Counted from the stretch's first letter, positions 26,190-35,406 are shown. The stretch: 64,000 nucleotides of DNA from Arthrobacter silvisoli (GCF_003369445.1 NZ_QRCU01000014.1:62001-126000), one strand, 5' to 3'. The notes: generated from the sequence alone by a model not told the origin. Made by a program: numbers and translations.

Positions 26190-26244
26190 GAATGATCGTT
26201 CTTGACAGTCTACCCACCTCGGGGAAAATAGAGAACGAACATTC
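26190..26244. promoter_or_regulatory. Two TetR operator copies and promoter
   Basis: GAATGATCGTTC (26190-26201) is the reverse complement of GAACGATCATTC. GAACGAACATTC (26233-26244) differs from that by one base, so two inverted copies lie 43 bp apart. TTGACA (26202-26207) directly follows the first. A weak -10 AAAATA (26225-26230) lies before the second. Confidence 0.65.
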
Positions 26245-26265
26245 CTTTTATTGAAGGAGCCCGTC

Positions 26266-27483
26266 ATGGCTACCACCTCCGCCACCCCTCGCCCCCACAC
26301 GAGTTGGGCACAAGCACTCCGCACCGCCGTCCTGGCCGCCGTTGCCGTGTGCATCATCCTGCTGGCTTTCTCCTGGCCGAGTGTGACGGCGAAACCTCAG
26401 CACCTGCCCGTCGCCGTCGTCGGCTCCGCCGAACAGGTGCAGCAGCTCACGGCCAAGGCACCGGAGGGCATGCTGGATGTCCGCACCGCCGGCAACCGGG
26501 ACGAGGCAGTCGCCGCCATCAAGGACCGGGAGGTCTACGGCGCGGTGGTGCTGCCCGCAAGCCAAGGAGCGGCGGCACCCGAGATCCTGACGGCCAGCGC
26601 GGCGAGCCCCGCCGCCAGTGCGGCCCTGAACCAGTTGGGTATCGGGATCCAGCAGCAGATCGACAAGCAGGCCATCGCGGCTCTGACTGACGCGGTCACG
26701 CAGATGCAGGCAAAGATCGCCGCCGCGCAGCAAGCAGCTCAGCAAGGCCAGCAAGCCGCGCAGCAAGCAGCTCAGCAAGGCCAGCAAGCCGCGCAGCAGG
26801 CAGCCCAGCAAGCGCCAGCCCAGCAGGGCGGCGCCCAGAACCCGCAGCCGGCCAGCCAGACGCCCGCTAACCAACAGACACCGGCAGCTGTCCCCACGGT
26901 GGTGGTGAGCGACGTCGTGCCCCTCTCCTCCGATGACCCGCGCGGCACGGGCCTCGCCGTCGCCGGACTCCCGCTCGCGATGGGCGGCATGGTGGGCGGC
27001 ATCCTGATCTCGCTGCTGGTCTCCGGAGCGTGGCGGCGGCTGGGCGCGGCGGTCGCCTACGGCGTGACGGGCGGCCTGGGATTGGTGGGCATCCTGCAGG
27101 CCTGGTTCCACATCCTGCAGGGAGACTTCTGGGCCAATAGCGCCGCCGTCGGGCTCGGCATCGCCGCGACGGCCGCGATCATCACGGGCCTCTCCGCGCT
27201 GATCGGCCGGGCCGGTATCGCCGTGGGCGCCGTGATCACGATGTTCATCGGCAACCCGCTTTCCGCACTCACCCAGCCCAGGGAATTCCTCCCCGCGCCG
27301 TGGGGCGACGTGGGCCAGTGGTTCGTGCCCGGCGCCTCCGGCACGCTCCTGCGGAACCTGTCCTACTTCCCCGATGCCGCGACGATCTTCCCCTGGCTGA
27401 TCCTCGGTGGTTGGGCGGTGGCCGGCGTGCTGCTTATCGTCACCGGGCACTTCCGCGACCAGGCGGCAGTCGCCGAGGCATAA
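26266..27483 (+). CDS. Membrane protein with Gln-rich linker (YhgE/Pip or ABC-2 permease-like)
   Basis: This 405-residue protein has one N-terminal membrane segment (VLAAVAVCIILLAFSW). A soluble extracytoplasmic part (PVAVVGSAEQVQQL and ITASAAS-like segments) and a Gln/Ala-rich linker with a perfect 33-nt tandem repeat follow. About five C-terminal membrane segments complete it. This topology is that of the YhgE/Pip group related to ABC-2 permeases; no ATPase gene is adjacent. GAAGGAG precedes ATG 26266. It is controlled by the divergent TetR gene and ends before a strong hairpin shared with der. Transport of a toxic compound is plausible but not shown. Confidence 0.8.
   Translation: MATTSATPRPHTSWAQALRTAVLAAVAVCIILLAFSWPSVTAKPQHLPVAVVGSAEQVQQLTAKAPEGMLDVRTAGNRDEAVAAIKDREVYGAVVLPASQGAAAPEILTASAASPAASAALNQLGIGIQQQIDKQAIAALTDAVTQMQAKIAAAQQAAQQGQQAAQQAAQQGQQAAQQAAQQAPAQQGGAQNPQPASQTPANQQTPAAVPTVVVSDVVPLSSDDPRGTGLAVAGLPLAMGGMVGGILISLLVSGAWRRLGAAVAYGVTGGLGLVGILQAWFHILQGDFWANSAAVGLGIAATAAIITGLSALIGRAGIAVGAVITMFIGNPLSALTQPREFLPAPWGDVGQWFVPGASGTLLRNLSYFPDAATIFPWLILGGWAVAGVLLIVTGHFRDQAAVAEA
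26728..26793 (+). repeat. Perfect 33-bp tandem repeat (two copies) in a Gln-rich linker
   Basis: The unit beginning CAGCAAGCAGCTCAGCAAGG occurs at 26728-26760 and again without change at 26761-26793; a degenerate third copy follows. It encodes QQAAQQGQQAA and keeps the frame. Confidence 0.95.
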
Positions 27484-27506
27484 GTGCGTAAAAGCACCCA
27501 AACAAA

Positions 27507-27540
27507 ACGGCGCGCCTCCCAGCAAAGGGAGGCGCGCCGT
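27507..27540. terminator. Bidirectional terminator between the membrane protein and der
   Basis: This is a 14-bp perfect stem (27507-27520 and 27527-27540) with loop AGCAAA. The minus-strand tail TTTTGTTT is a good terminator for the der operon. Confidence 0.88.
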
Positions 27541-27556
27541 CGTGCGCTGTGAGAAG

Positions 27557-29107
27557 TTACTTCTTCCGCCCGCGCTTCTCGCGCACGCGCATGCTGACCT
27601 CGATGGGCGTGCCTTCGAAGCCGAAGGTCTCGCGCAGGCGGCGGGTGATGAAGCGGCGGTAGCCGGGGTCCAGGAAGCCGGTGGTGAACAGCACGAACTT
27701 CGGCGGGCGGCTGGAGGCCTGGGTGCCGAACAGGATGCGCGGCTGCTTTCCGCCACGGACCGGGTGCGGGTGCGCGGCCACGAGCTCGCCCAGGAAGGCG
27801 TTCAGGCGGCCGGTGGGGATGCGCTTGTCCCAGCTCTCCAGGGCCTTGTCCAGCGCCGGCACCAGGCGGTCCTTGTGCCAGCCGGTCTTGGCGGAGATGT
27901 TGACGCGCGGCGCCCACTCCACGTGCGCCAGGTCCTGCTCGATCTCGCGCTCCAGGTAGCGGCGGCGCTCGTCGTCCAGCAGGTCCCACTTGTTGAACGC
28001 CAGCACCAGCGCGCGGCCGGACTCGATGGCCAGCTGCAGGATGCGGACGTCCTGCTCGCTGAGCACTTCGTCCACGGCGAGGAGCACGACGGCGACCTCC
28101 GCCTTCTCGAGCGCGGCCTGCGTACGCAGCGAGGCGTAGAAGTCCGCCCCCTGCGCCATGTGCTGGCGGCGGCGGATGCCGGCGGTGTCCACGAAGCGCC
28201 ACGTGCGGCCGCCGAGTTCGATGAATTCGTCCACGGGGTCGCGGGTGGTGCCTGCGAGGTTGTCGACGACGACGCGTTCGGTGCCGGCGAGCTTGTTCAG
28301 CAGGGAGGACTTGCCCACGTTCGGGCGGCCGATCAGCGCGATGCGGCGGGGTCCGCCCGTGCGGTCAACACCCTCTACCTGGGAGAACTCCGGAAGGGTC
28401 TCGATGACCTTGTCCAGGAGGTCGGCCACGCCGCGGCCGTGCAGTGCGGACACCGGGTACGGTTCGCCGAAGCCCAGGCCCCACAGGGCGGCTGAGTCGG
28501 CTTCCTGTGCGAAGTCGTCCACCTTGTTCGCCACCAGGATGACCGGTTTCTTGGACTTGCGCAGCATCTTCATGACGCCTTCGTCCGTGGCGGTAGCGCC
28601 GACGGCGGAGTCCACCACGAAGAGCACGGCGTCGGCCAGTTCCACTGCCATTTCGGCCTGCTCGGCCACCCGGGCGTGGATGCCCTTGGCATCGTGCTCC
28701 CAGCCGCCGGTGTCCACCAGGGTGAAGTTCTTGCCGTTCCAGCGTGCCGAGTACATGACGCGGTCGCGGGTGACGCCGGGAACGTCCTCGACGACGGCCT
28801 CGCGGCGGCCGAGGATGCGGTTCACCAGGGTGGACTTGCCGACGTTCGGGCGGCCGATGATCGCCAGGACCGGGTCCAGCTGGAGCGGGCCTTCCTCGCC
28901 TTCGTCGCCGTAAAGGCCGTCAAGGAGGGCGGCGTCGTCCTCGTCGAGGTCGTAGTCTTCCAGGCCGGCCCGGAGGGAGGCGGCGCGGAGCTCGGCCTCC
29001 TCGTCGTCCAGGGCTGCGAGGTTTTCAGCCACCTGGTCGGTGCCGGTGGGCGTGTATTCGTCGTCGCCGGCTCCGTGGAGGCCGGATTTTTGAGTCGTAT
29101 CGCTCAT
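27557..29107 (-). CDS. der: Ribosome-biogenesis GTPase Der (EngA)
   Basis: This 516-residue tandem GTPase acts in assembly of the 50S subunit. An acidic actinobacterial N-terminal extension (about 1-78) is followed by GTPase domain 1, with P-loop GRPNVGKS at 85-92. GTPase domain 2 has a second [16 protein letters not shown], then a C-terminal KH-like domain ending in [11 protein letters not shown] 29107 overlaps the plsC stop as ATGA. The 730-codon open frame reaching 29749 is only read-through into plsC. It is the last gene of the parA-scpA-scpB-rluB-tyrA-cmk-plsC-der run and ends at the 27507-27540 terminator. Confidence 0.97.
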   Translation of the reverse strand: MSDTTQKSGLHGAGDDEYTPTGTDQVAENLAALDDEEAELRAASLRAGLEDYDLDEDDAALLDGLYGDEGEEGPLQLDPVLAIIGRPNVGKSTLVNRILGRREAVVEDVPGVTRDRVMYSARWNGKNFTLVDTGGWEHDAKGIHARVAEQAEMAVELADAVLFVVDSAVGATATDEGVMKMLRKSKKPVILVANKVDDFAQEADSAALWGLGFGEPYPVSALHGRGVADLLDKVIETLPEFSQVEGVDRTGGPRRIALIGRPNVGKSSLLNKLAGTERVVVDNLAGTTRDPVDEFIELGGRTWRFVDTAGIRRRQHMAQGADFYASLRTQAALEKAEVAVVLLAVDEVLSEQDVRILQLAIESGRALVLAFNKWDLLDDERRRYLEREIEQDLAHVEWAPRVNISAKTGWHKDRLVPALDKALESWDKRIPTGRLNAFLGELVAAHPHPVRGGKQPRILFGTQASSRPPKFVLFTTGFLDPGYRRFITRRLRETFGFEGTPIEVSMRVREKRGRKK

Positions 29108-29814
29108 TGCACTTTCCTTAGTGGTGGTATGTGGGGCAATGCCTGTCCTGTCTGTGCCACGCTGTCCCGGACATGTCCGGCCAGCGCGGCCTGGATCTCG
29201 GCGGCCGCCCTGTCCATTGAAACACGCCCGGACTCGCCGGCCCGGCGGCTCACGCACAGCGGAGCACCGAAGCTGACGGACAGGCGGCGGCGCAGCGGCG
29301 GGATCGAATCGAGGTGTTCCACGCCCCTGCGGGTACCCAGGATCGCCACCGGAACCACTGTGGCCCCGGTGGCCAGCGCCAGCCACGCGACACCGCTGGC
29401 GATGCTTTCCGCGGAGCCGCTCCCCCGGGTTCCTTCCGGCAGGATCCCGACGCAACGGCCGGCGTCGAGCAGTCCCTTGCCCGCCTGCAGGGCGGCGCGG
29501 TCGCCGCTTCGGTCCACCGGGATCTGCCCGGAGGCGCGCAGCACGCGCCCCAGGAACCCGGTGAACATCTCCTTCTTGACCAGGATGTGCATGGGCCGCG
29601 GAGCCGCGCCGAACATCACCGGCCCGTCCAGGTAGCTGATGTGGTTTCCAGCGAAGATCACGGGCCCGGCCTTGGGGACGTTGGAGCGCCCGCGCACGCT
29701 GGTCTTGTACAGCGCGTGGTCCAGCAGGAAACCCACTGGCCGGCTCCACAGCATGGTCCAGCCTGCGGGAAGACCCGTCGGGACGCGCTGCGCCGCTGGA
29801 GCGCGGTCAGTCAC
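29104..29814 (-). CDS. plsC: 1-acyl-sn-glycerol-3-phosphate acyltransferase (PlsC-like)
   Basis: This 236-residue membrane-associated acyltransferase works in phosphatidic-acid synthesis. The catalytic block NHISYLD gives the NHxxxxD motif, and the glycerophosphate-binding block is PEGTRGSG. A hydrophobic stretch lies at VGFLLDHAL near the N-terminus. It overlaps cmk by eight bases upstream and der by four downstream (ATGA). It is located between cmk and der, as in many actinobacteria, linking lipid synthesis to the cell-cycle operon. It could instead acylate another lipid acceptor, since the family is broad. Confidence 0.92.
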   Translation of the reverse strand: MTDRAPAAQRVPTGLPAGWTMLWSRPVGFLLDHALYKTSVRGRSNVPKAGPVIFAGNHISYLDGPVMFGAAPRPMHILVKKEMFTGFLGRVLRASGQIPVDRSGDRAALQAGKGLLDAGRCVGILPEGTRGSGSAESIASGVAWLALATGATVVPVAILGTRRGVEHLDSIPPLRRRLSVSFGAPLCVSRRAGESGRVSMDRAAAEIQAALAGHVRDSVAQTGQALPHIPPLRKVQ

Positions 29815-30520
29815 CGTAGATGACCTTGGCCACGATCTCCAGCGCCGTATCTACCGTCTGCTCAAAGTCCAGGTCTGAGGAGTCCAGGGTGACCACGCCG
29901 TCGGCGGCGCGGGTGAAGTTCACCACGGTGGAGTCCTTCGCATCCCGCTGGATCACCTGGGCGGCGAGCTCTTCCTCGCTCTGCGTGCCGCCCAGCTGGA
30001 TGCCGCGGCGGCGGAGCCGGGCTTCCTCGCTGGCGGTCAGCAGCATGCGGATTTCGGCGTTGGGCGCGACGACGGTGGTGATGTCCCGGCCTTCGACCAC
30101 CATGCGGTGGTGGTGCTGGTCAATCAGCTCCCGCTGGCGGCGGATCAGTTCGTTGCGGGCACCCATGGTGGTGGCAATGGCACTCACCGAGGAGGAAATC
30201 CGCGGTTCGCGGATGTCCTCGGTGACGTCGACGCCGCCCACCGCCACGTACTCGTGACTGGGGCTGGTGCTGATTTCCAAGGGCAGGTCCTCCGCGGCCT
30301 GCTCGACGACGGCGCCGTCGTTCAGGTCCACGCCCGTCTTCAGGCAGTACCACGTGAGCGCCCTGTACATCGCACCGGTATCCAGGTACGCGAGCTTGAG
30401 GCGGCGCGCCACCTCCCTGCTCACGCTGGACTTGCCGGAGCCGGAGGGCCCGTCGATGGCGACCACCAGCGGCTTGCCGGGGCGGACGACGGTTTCGGGG
30501 CCAAAGAGTTCACGTGTCAT
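29807..30520 (-). CDS. cmk: Cytidylate kinase
   Basis: This 237-residue nucleoside-monophosphate kinase converts CMP/dCMP to the diphosphates. The P-loop GPSGSGKS is at 24-31, the YLDTGAMYRA motif follows, and the CMP-binding segment is RDITTVVAPNAEIRMLLTAS. I chose ATG 30520, which overlaps the tyrA stop as TAATG; ATG 30538 would add six residues. The end overlaps plsC by eight bases. Position after tyrA and before plsC/der matches the conserved actinobacterial block. Confidence 0.96.
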   Translation of the reverse strand: MTRELFGPETVVRPGKPLVVAIDGPSGSGKSSVSREVARRLKLAYLDTGAMYRALTWYCLKTGVDLNDGAVVEQAAEDLPLEISTSPSHEYVAVGGVDVTEDIREPRISSSVSAIATTMGARNELIRRQRELIDQHHHRMVVEGRDITTVVAPNAEIRMLLTASEEARLRRRGIQLGGTQSEEELAAQVIQRDAKDSTVVNFTRAADGVVTLDSSDLDFEQTVDTALEIVAKVIYGD

Positions 30521-31626
30521 TACTGCAGTACCCGCCATCCACGGTCGCTGAGGGCTTCAATAAGGAGGTCATGCTTGCTCGGCAACACCGACAGTTCCAC
30601 CATGCCGACGTTCTGCCCGGACGAGTGGTCCAGCCGGAGGTCTTCGACATTGACGCCGATTTCGCCGATTTCGGTCAGCAGCTGCGCGATCTGGCCCGGC
30701 CTGTCGTCCACCAGGACGGTCAGCCAGGAGTAAGCCTGCGGCGGACCGCCGTGCTTGCCCGGGATGCGGGCCTGCCCGGCGTTGCCTTCGCTGATCAGCT
30801 GGGCCAGGTCCAGGCGCGCGCCCGGAGCCAGCGGATCCTCGAGCGTGCCGATCAGCCGGTTCAGGTCCTCGCGGACACCGTAGAGGATCTCCACGATCTT
30901 GCCGGCGTTGCTGCCCAGGATCTGCACCCAGAGGGTGGGGTCGCTGGCGGCGATGCGGGTGGTGTCGCGCAGGCCGTTGCCGGCCAGGGACAGGGCGTGC
31001 AGCGGAGTCCCCTGCAGCCGGCTGGCAAGCAGCGATGACATCACCTGCGGCAGGTGCGAGACCAGTGCCACGGCTTCATCGTGTTCCTCGGCGCCGAACT
31101 GGGTAACGATCGCGCCCAGGTCCCCGGCGAGGGAGCGAGCCACCTGCAGGGCGTCGCCGCTGCTTTCCTCGGACGGGCACAGCACCCACGGCATGGAGGT
31201 GAACAGCTCGCCGCGGGCGGCGACCGGCCCGGACTTTTCGCGCCCGGCCATCGGATGCGTGCCCACGTAGCGGGACATGTCCACGCCGCGGCCGCGAAGC
31301 TCCGCCTGGATGCCGGCCTTCACGCTGGCGATGTCGACCACCACGGCGCCGGGGTACTCACCCAGGGCGTGTTCGACGACGTCGGCCGTCACATCCGGCG
31401 GTGCGGCCACCACCACGAGCTGGGGGTCGCCGTCGAGCTCCTTCAGGGGCCGGCCGGCCCCGATGTCCACGGCGACGGCCTGGTTGGTGGGCGACGGGTC
31501 GGACAAGAAAACCGGCACGCCGCGGCCGCGCAGGCCCAAGCCGATGCTTGCACCGAGCAGCCCGGTGCCGAAGATGACCACCGGCCCGTCCAGGTGCCCG
31601 CGGCCGTGCGTGTGGAATGCCGACAT
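30520..31626 (-). CDS. tyrA: Prephenate dehydrogenase with C-terminal ACT domain
   Basis: This 368-residue NAD(P)-dependent enzyme acts in tyrosine biosynthesis. The Rossmann start is VVIFGTGLLGASIGLGLRGR, and the catalytic-site segment THPMAGREKSG is conserved. A C-terminal ACT domain (WLTVLVDDRPGQIAQLLTEI, from about residue 285) probably mediates feedback by aromatic amino acids. It lies three bases after rluB and overlaps cmk by one base (TAATG), indicating tight coupling. tyrA in the scp/cmk run is common in Micrococcaceae but absent from the mycobacterial version of the operon. Confidence 0.95.
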   Translation of the reverse strand: MSAFHTHGRGHLDGPVVIFGTGLLGASIGLGLRGRGVPVFLSDPSPTNQAVAVDIGAGRPLKELDGDPQLVVVAAPPDVTADVVEHALGEYPGAVVVDIASVKAGIQAELRGRGVDMSRYVGTHPMAGREKSGPVAARGELFTSMPWVLCPSEESSGDALQVARSLAGDLGAIVTQFGAEEHDEAVALVSHLPQVMSSLLASRLQGTPLHALSLAGNGLRDTTRIAASDPTLWVQILGSNAGKIVEILYGVREDLNRLIGTLEDPLAPGARLDLAQLISEGNAGQARIPGKHGGPPQAYSWLTVLVDDRPGQIAQLLTEIGEIGVNVEDLRLDHSSGQNVGMVELSVLPSKHDLLIEALSDRGWRVLQ

Positions 31627-31629
31627 GTC

Positions 31630-32829
31630 TTAGAGCCCCACCGAGGCGAGGAGATGGCCGATTTCCTGCTTGCCGAGGTTGCGGATGCTGCCCTGGCGCT
31701 GGTCGCCCAGGCCGATGGGGCCGACCTTGACGCGGACCAGGCGCTGCACGGGGAAGCCGACGGCGTCGAACATGCGACGGACGATGCGGTTCTTGCCGGA
31801 GTGCAGCACGACTTCGATCAGCACGTAGCCGGGGGTGGAGTCCACCAGGCGGAAGGAATCGACGGCGGCGATGCCGTCCTCGAGTTCCACACCGGCCTTC
31901 AACTTGGCGCCGATGCCATGCGGGAACGGCGCGCGCACCTGCACCAGGTAGGTCTTGGGGACCTCGTAGGACGGGTGGGTCAGGCGGTTGGCCAGTTCGC
32001 CGTCGTTGGTCAGCAGCAGCAGGCCTTCGGTGGCGACGTCAAGGCGTCCCACGTGGAAAAGCCGTTCGCCATGGGTCTTGCTGCTCTTGAGGAAGTCGCT
32101 GATGCAGGGACGGCCTTCCGGGTCTTCCATGGTGGAAACAACACCCTTGGGCTTGTTGAAGACCATGTACAGCAGGTTTTCGTCCAGCTGGATGCGGATG
32201 CCGTCCACGTGGATCACGGCGGACTTGGGGTCCACGCGCATGCCGAGCTCGGTGGTGACCTGGCCGTTGACCTCGACGCGGCCTTCGAGGATCAGTTCCT
32301 CGCATACGCGGCGCGACGCCACGCCGGCCTGGGCCATGACCTTCTGCAGGCGCACACCGTCGGCGTCGTGCTGCTCGGACTGCGGAACGTTGCCCTTGGG
32401 GCCGCGCGGCTTGCGGACGGGGCCCAGGTTCTGGCCGAAGCGTTCGCTGCCGAAGGCGCGGGCGCCGGCCTGCTTTGCGGGTTTCTTCTTGGGCTTCAAG
32501 GCACCGGGCGTGCCGGGGGCCTTGCCGTAGCCGGGCTTGTTGGAGCCGGGCTTACGGGGTGCTTTGGCGCCGGACGCGCCGGCGGCAGCACCGGAGGCCT
32601 TGCGCTTGCCGAAATCGGCGGCCGTGGTGGGGTTGTCCGGGTCGAACGGGCGGTCCTCGCGGGGACGGGGCGGCCTGGACGGGCCGCCCTGGAAGCTGCG
32701 CTTGCCGGCTCCCGCCTGGCTGCCGCCGAAGCCTGCGCCGCCGCGGCCTGCGTTGCCCCGGCTGCTGCCGAAACCGCTGGTGCGTCCCGAACCGTTACGT
32801 GGTGAACCCTGGCGTCCCGCCTGTGTCAT
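31630..32829 (-). CDS. rluB: 23S rRNA pseudouridine synthase RluB-like with long basic N-terminus
   Basis: This 399-residue protein has an S4 RNA-binding domain (VRLQKVMAQAGVASRRVCEE) at about 160-205. An RsuA/RluB catalytic domain with GRLDVATEGLLLLTNDG (catalytic Asp) follows. The first 155 residues are Gly/Ser/Arg/Lys/Pro-rich and predicted disordered, longer than in E. coli RluB. I chose ATG 32829 (AAAGGAC upstream); the frame to 32892 lacks a ribosome site. It sits between scpB and tyrA. The 107-base gap to scpB holds a small GGCCGGC/GCCGGCC hairpin (32849-32871). The modified position is predicted to be in 23S helix 90 by analogy. Confidence 0.93.
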   Translation of the reverse strand: MTQAGRQGSPRNGSGRTSGFGSSRGNAGRGGAGFGGSQAGAGKRSFQGGPSRPPRPREDRPFDPDNPTTAADFGKRKASGAAAGASGAKAPRKPGSNKPGYGKAPGTPGALKPKKKPAKQAGARAFGSERFGQNLGPVRKPRGPKGNVPQSEQHDADGVRLQKVMAQAGVASRRVCEELILEGRVEVNGQVTTELGMRVDPKSAVIHVDGIRIQLDENLLYMVFNKPKGVVSTMEDPEGRPCISDFLKSSKTHGERLFHVGRLDVATEGLLLLTNDGELANRLTHPSYEVPKTYLVQVRAPFPHGIGAKLKAGVELEDGIAAVDSFRLVDSTPGYVLIEVVLHSGKNRIVRRMFDAVGFPVQRLVRVKVGPIGLGDQRQGSIRNLGKQEIGHLLASVGL

Positions 32830-32936
32830 GACCCGTCCTTTTGTTATGGGCCGGCTTTTCTGGTGCCGGCCGGGCAGATTGGCTCTGCCCACTGTGTTTA
32901 ATTCTGCCTTGCGTGTGTTTGGTCCCGCCAGCGCAC

Positions 32937-33602
32937 TTACATGCGCTCGGCATCGAAGAATTCCTCGATGCCTTCGAGTCCCGGGAGGTGCGGCGAGATG
33001 GGCGGCAGCTCCTCGAGGGAGGCGATGCCCATCCGTTCCAGGAAATAGGAGGTGCTCCTGTAAAGGAGCGCCCCGGATTCGGGATCCGTGCCGGCTTCCT
33101 CGACCAGGCCGCGCTGGACCAAAGTCCGCACCACCGAGTCGACGTTTACGCCGCGGATGGCCGATACCCTCGCCCGGGAGACCGGCTGCCGGTACGCGAT
33201 GACCGCCATGGTTTCCAATGCCGCCTGGGTCAGCCGCGCTGTCTGCCCGTCAAGGACGAACTTCCCCACGACGTCGGAGAATTCGGGCCGTGAGTAGATC
33301 CGCCACCCGCCGGCAACGTTCCGCAACTCAAAACCCCGGGGTGCTCTGCTGGCGCCTGCATCAGCAGGTGAACCGTCAGCATCCGTGCCCGGGGCCTTAA
33401 CAGTATAGCCGTTATACTCCTGCTGCAGTTCCGCCAGCAGTTCCTCGACGACGGCGACCGTCAGTCCCAGCCCCGCGGCCAGTTCCTCGGAACTGGCCGG
33501 CTGGTCGATCACCATCAGCACGGCCTCCAGCGCCGCACGCGCCCCGCCCGGGCGTTCGCCCAGGGCGGCGAGGCCCGCGACGGCATCCTCGTAGTCACTC
33601 AT
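32937..33602 (-). CDS. scpB: SMC-Scp complex subunit ScpB
   Basis: This 221-residue protein is made of two winged-helix domains (for example AALEAVLMVIDQPASSEELA and LETMAVIAYRQPVSRARVSA) that clamp ScpA to the SMC heads in chromosome condensation. RGVNVDSVVRTLVQRGLVEE is a signature stretch. Its start overlaps the scpA end by eight bases (ATGAGTGA). A low-complexity insertion (TDADGSPADAGASRAP) lies between strands of the first half. Order parA-scpA-scpB-rluB is conserved across actinobacteria. Confidence 0.95.
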   Translation of the reverse strand: MSDYEDAVAGLAALGERPGGARAALEAVLMVIDQPASSEELAAGLGLTVAVVEELLAELQQEYNGYTVKAPGTDADGSPADAGASRAPRGFELRNVAGGWRIYSRPEFSDVVGKFVLDGQTARLTQAALETMAVIAYRQPVSRARVSAIRGVNVDSVVRTLVQRGLVEEAGTDPESGALLYRSTSYFLERMGIASLEELPPISPHLPGLEGIEEFFDAERM

Positions 33603-34500
33603 GGTGTTCCTCCGGGTGCTCCTCGGGCTGGGTTTCCGGCACTTCTGCTGTTTCGTACTCTTCGCTCAGGTTCCCGCTGCTCCAACCCTCCGGCCGGCCG
33701 GTCCAGCGGACCGTCAGCTCGGACAGCGGCGCGGGCTGCTCGAAGGCGACCACGCGGTCCCGGAACATCTCCAGCAAAGCCAGGAAGCGCACCACCACCA
33801 CGAGGGTGGACTCGGCGTCGGCCACCAGCACCCGGAAGGACAAGGGCCGTCCGTGCTGCAGGCGGAAACCGAGGATCTCGGCCTGTTCCTTGACACTGAC
33901 GGGTGCCCCGTGGAGGTGGTCGACGCCGACTTCCGGGGGCGTGGTGTCCTTCGGTTCCAGCGCCTTGGCGGCGATGCCGGCGAACTGCTCCGGGCTGTGC
34001 CGCCAGATGAGTTCGGGCAGCAGTGCCGCGAAATGCGGCTCCAGGGCCACCTGCCGGGGAAAGCGCCGGGCTTCGTTCTCCAGGGTCTCGCCCAGGTGGG
34101 CGGCAAGCTGCTTGAAGGCCTTGTACTGCAGCAGCCGGGCGAAGAGCAGGTCCCGGGCCTCGAGCAGCGCGACGTCCTCTTCGTCCTCGACCTCGCCGGC
34201 GGGCAGCAGGCGCGCGGCTTTCAGGTCCAGGAGGGTTGCCGCGATCACCAGGAACTCGCTGGCTTCGTCCAGGGCCCAGCCTTCGCCGAGTTCCTGCAAG
34301 CGGCGGATGTATTTGATGAACTCGTCGGTGACGGTGGCCAAGGCCAGTTCGGTGACGTCCAGCTTGTGCTTGGCAATCAGGCCGAGCAGCAGGTCGAATG
34401 GCCCGGTGAAGTTAGCCAGCCGGACCTCGAAGCCGCCCTTGCGCGCGCTGGTGCTTTCGGCGTCGGGCACGTTCTCCGCCAGCGTGAGCGGCTCTGCCAT
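33595..34500 (-). CDS. scpA: SMC-Scp complex kleisin subunit ScpA
   Basis: This 301-residue kleisin bridges SMC heads. The N-terminal helical domain has the hallmark FEVRLANFTGPFDLLLGLIA and KHKLDVTELALATVTDEFIK. The C-terminal winged helix (VVVRFLALLEMFRDRVVAFE) is present. A charged tail TQPEEHPEEHHE ends the protein. It starts six bases after the parA stop and overlaps scpB. Together with ParA this couples origin segregation to condensation. Confidence 0.96.
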   Translation of the reverse strand: MAEPLTLAENVPDAESTSARKGGFEVRLANFTGPFDLLLGLIAKHKLDVTELALATVTDEFIKYIRRLQELGEGWALDEASEFLVIAATLLDLKAARLLPAGEVEDEEDVALLEARDLLFARLLQYKAFKQLAAHLGETLENEARRFPRQVALEPHFAALLPELIWRHSPEQFAGIAAKALEPKDTTPPEVGVDHLHGAPVSVKEQAEILGFRLQHGRPLSFRVLVADAESTLVVVVRFLALLEMFRDRVVAFEQPAPLSELTVRWTGRPEGWSSGNLSEEYETAEVPETQPEEHPEEHHE

Positions 34501-34506
34501 GGTGTC

Positions 34507-35406
34507 TTAGGGCGCGCCGCCGCGCAGGATCAGTTCCCTGGCCAGGCTGCGGTAGGCGTCGGCGCCGGTGTGGTTGCCCGCGTAGCTGGTGATGGGTTCC
34601 GCGGCAACGGTGGCATCGGCGAACTTGATGGAGCGCTTGATGACTGTTTCGAAGACCTTGTCCCCGAAGGCTTCCACGAGGCGGGCGATGACTTCGCGGC
34701 TGTGCAGGGTGCGGGCGTCGAACATCGTGGCCAGCACGCCGTCCACCTGCAGGCGCGGGTTGAGGCGGTCCTGGACCTTTTCGATGGTTTCCACCAGCAG
34801 CGCCACGGCGCGCAGGGCGAAGAATTCACAGATCAGCGGGATGATCACGCCGTGTGCCGCGGTCAGCGCATTGACGGTCAGCAGGCCGAGGGAGGGCTGG
34901 CAGTCGATGAGGACGACGTCGTAGTCGTCTTCGATGCTCTTCAGCGCGCGGTCGAGCACCTGCTCGCGGGCTACCTCGTTGACCAACTGGACTTCAGCGG
35001 CGGACAGGTCGATGTTGGCGGGCAGCAGGTCCACGCCGTCGACGCCGGTCTGCTGGATGGCGTCCCGGATGTCCACCTTGCGGTCCATCAGGACGTTGTA
35101 GACGGTGAGGTCGAGCTCGTGCGGGTTCGCCCCGAGGCCGGCGGACAGGGCACCCTGGGGGTCAAAGTCGACCAGCAGCACACGGCGCCCGTATTCGGCG
35201 AGCGCGGCTGCAAGGTTGATCGTGGACGTGGTCTTGCCGACGCCGCCCTTCTGGTTGACCATCGCGATGACCCGGGCCGGGCCATGGGCGTCCAGGGGCG
35301 CGGGCTCCGGGAACTCGCGGTACGGACGGCCGGTGGGTCCCATGACGGCATCGTCCAGATCGAAATCCGTGCCTTCCAGCGTAGTTGTGCCCAGTTCGCT
35401 GCTCAC
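34507..35406 (-). CDS. parA: ParA-family chromosome-partition ATPase
   Basis: This 299-residue ATPase has the deviant Walker A NQKGGVGKTTSTINLAAAL, the segment VLLVDFDPQGALSAGLG and Walker B DVVLIDCQPSLGLLTVN. I chose GTG 35406 (product VSSELGTTTLEG) because a GGAGAGAG-rich leader precedes it; ATGs at 35493 and 35502 are possible but give an unconserved head. It is followed directly by scpA. Its position corresponds to Rv1708 of M. tuberculosis. No parB is adjacent. A separate ParA-like gene is at 4866-5714. Confidence 0.9.
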   Translation of the reverse strand: MSSELGTTTLEGTDFDLDDAVMGPTGRPYREFPEPAPLDAHGPARVIAMVNQKGGVGKTTSTINLAAALAEYGRRVLLVDFDPQGALSAGLGANPHELDLTVYNVLMDRKVDIRDAIQQTGVDGVDLLPANIDLSAAEVQLVNEVAREQVLDRALKSIEDDYDVVLIDCQPSLGLLTVNALTAAHGVIIPLICEFFALRAVALLVETIEKVQDRLNPRLQVDGVLATMFDARTLHSREVIARLVEAFGDKVFETVIKRSIKFADATVAAEPITSYAGNHTGADAYRSLARELILRGGAP

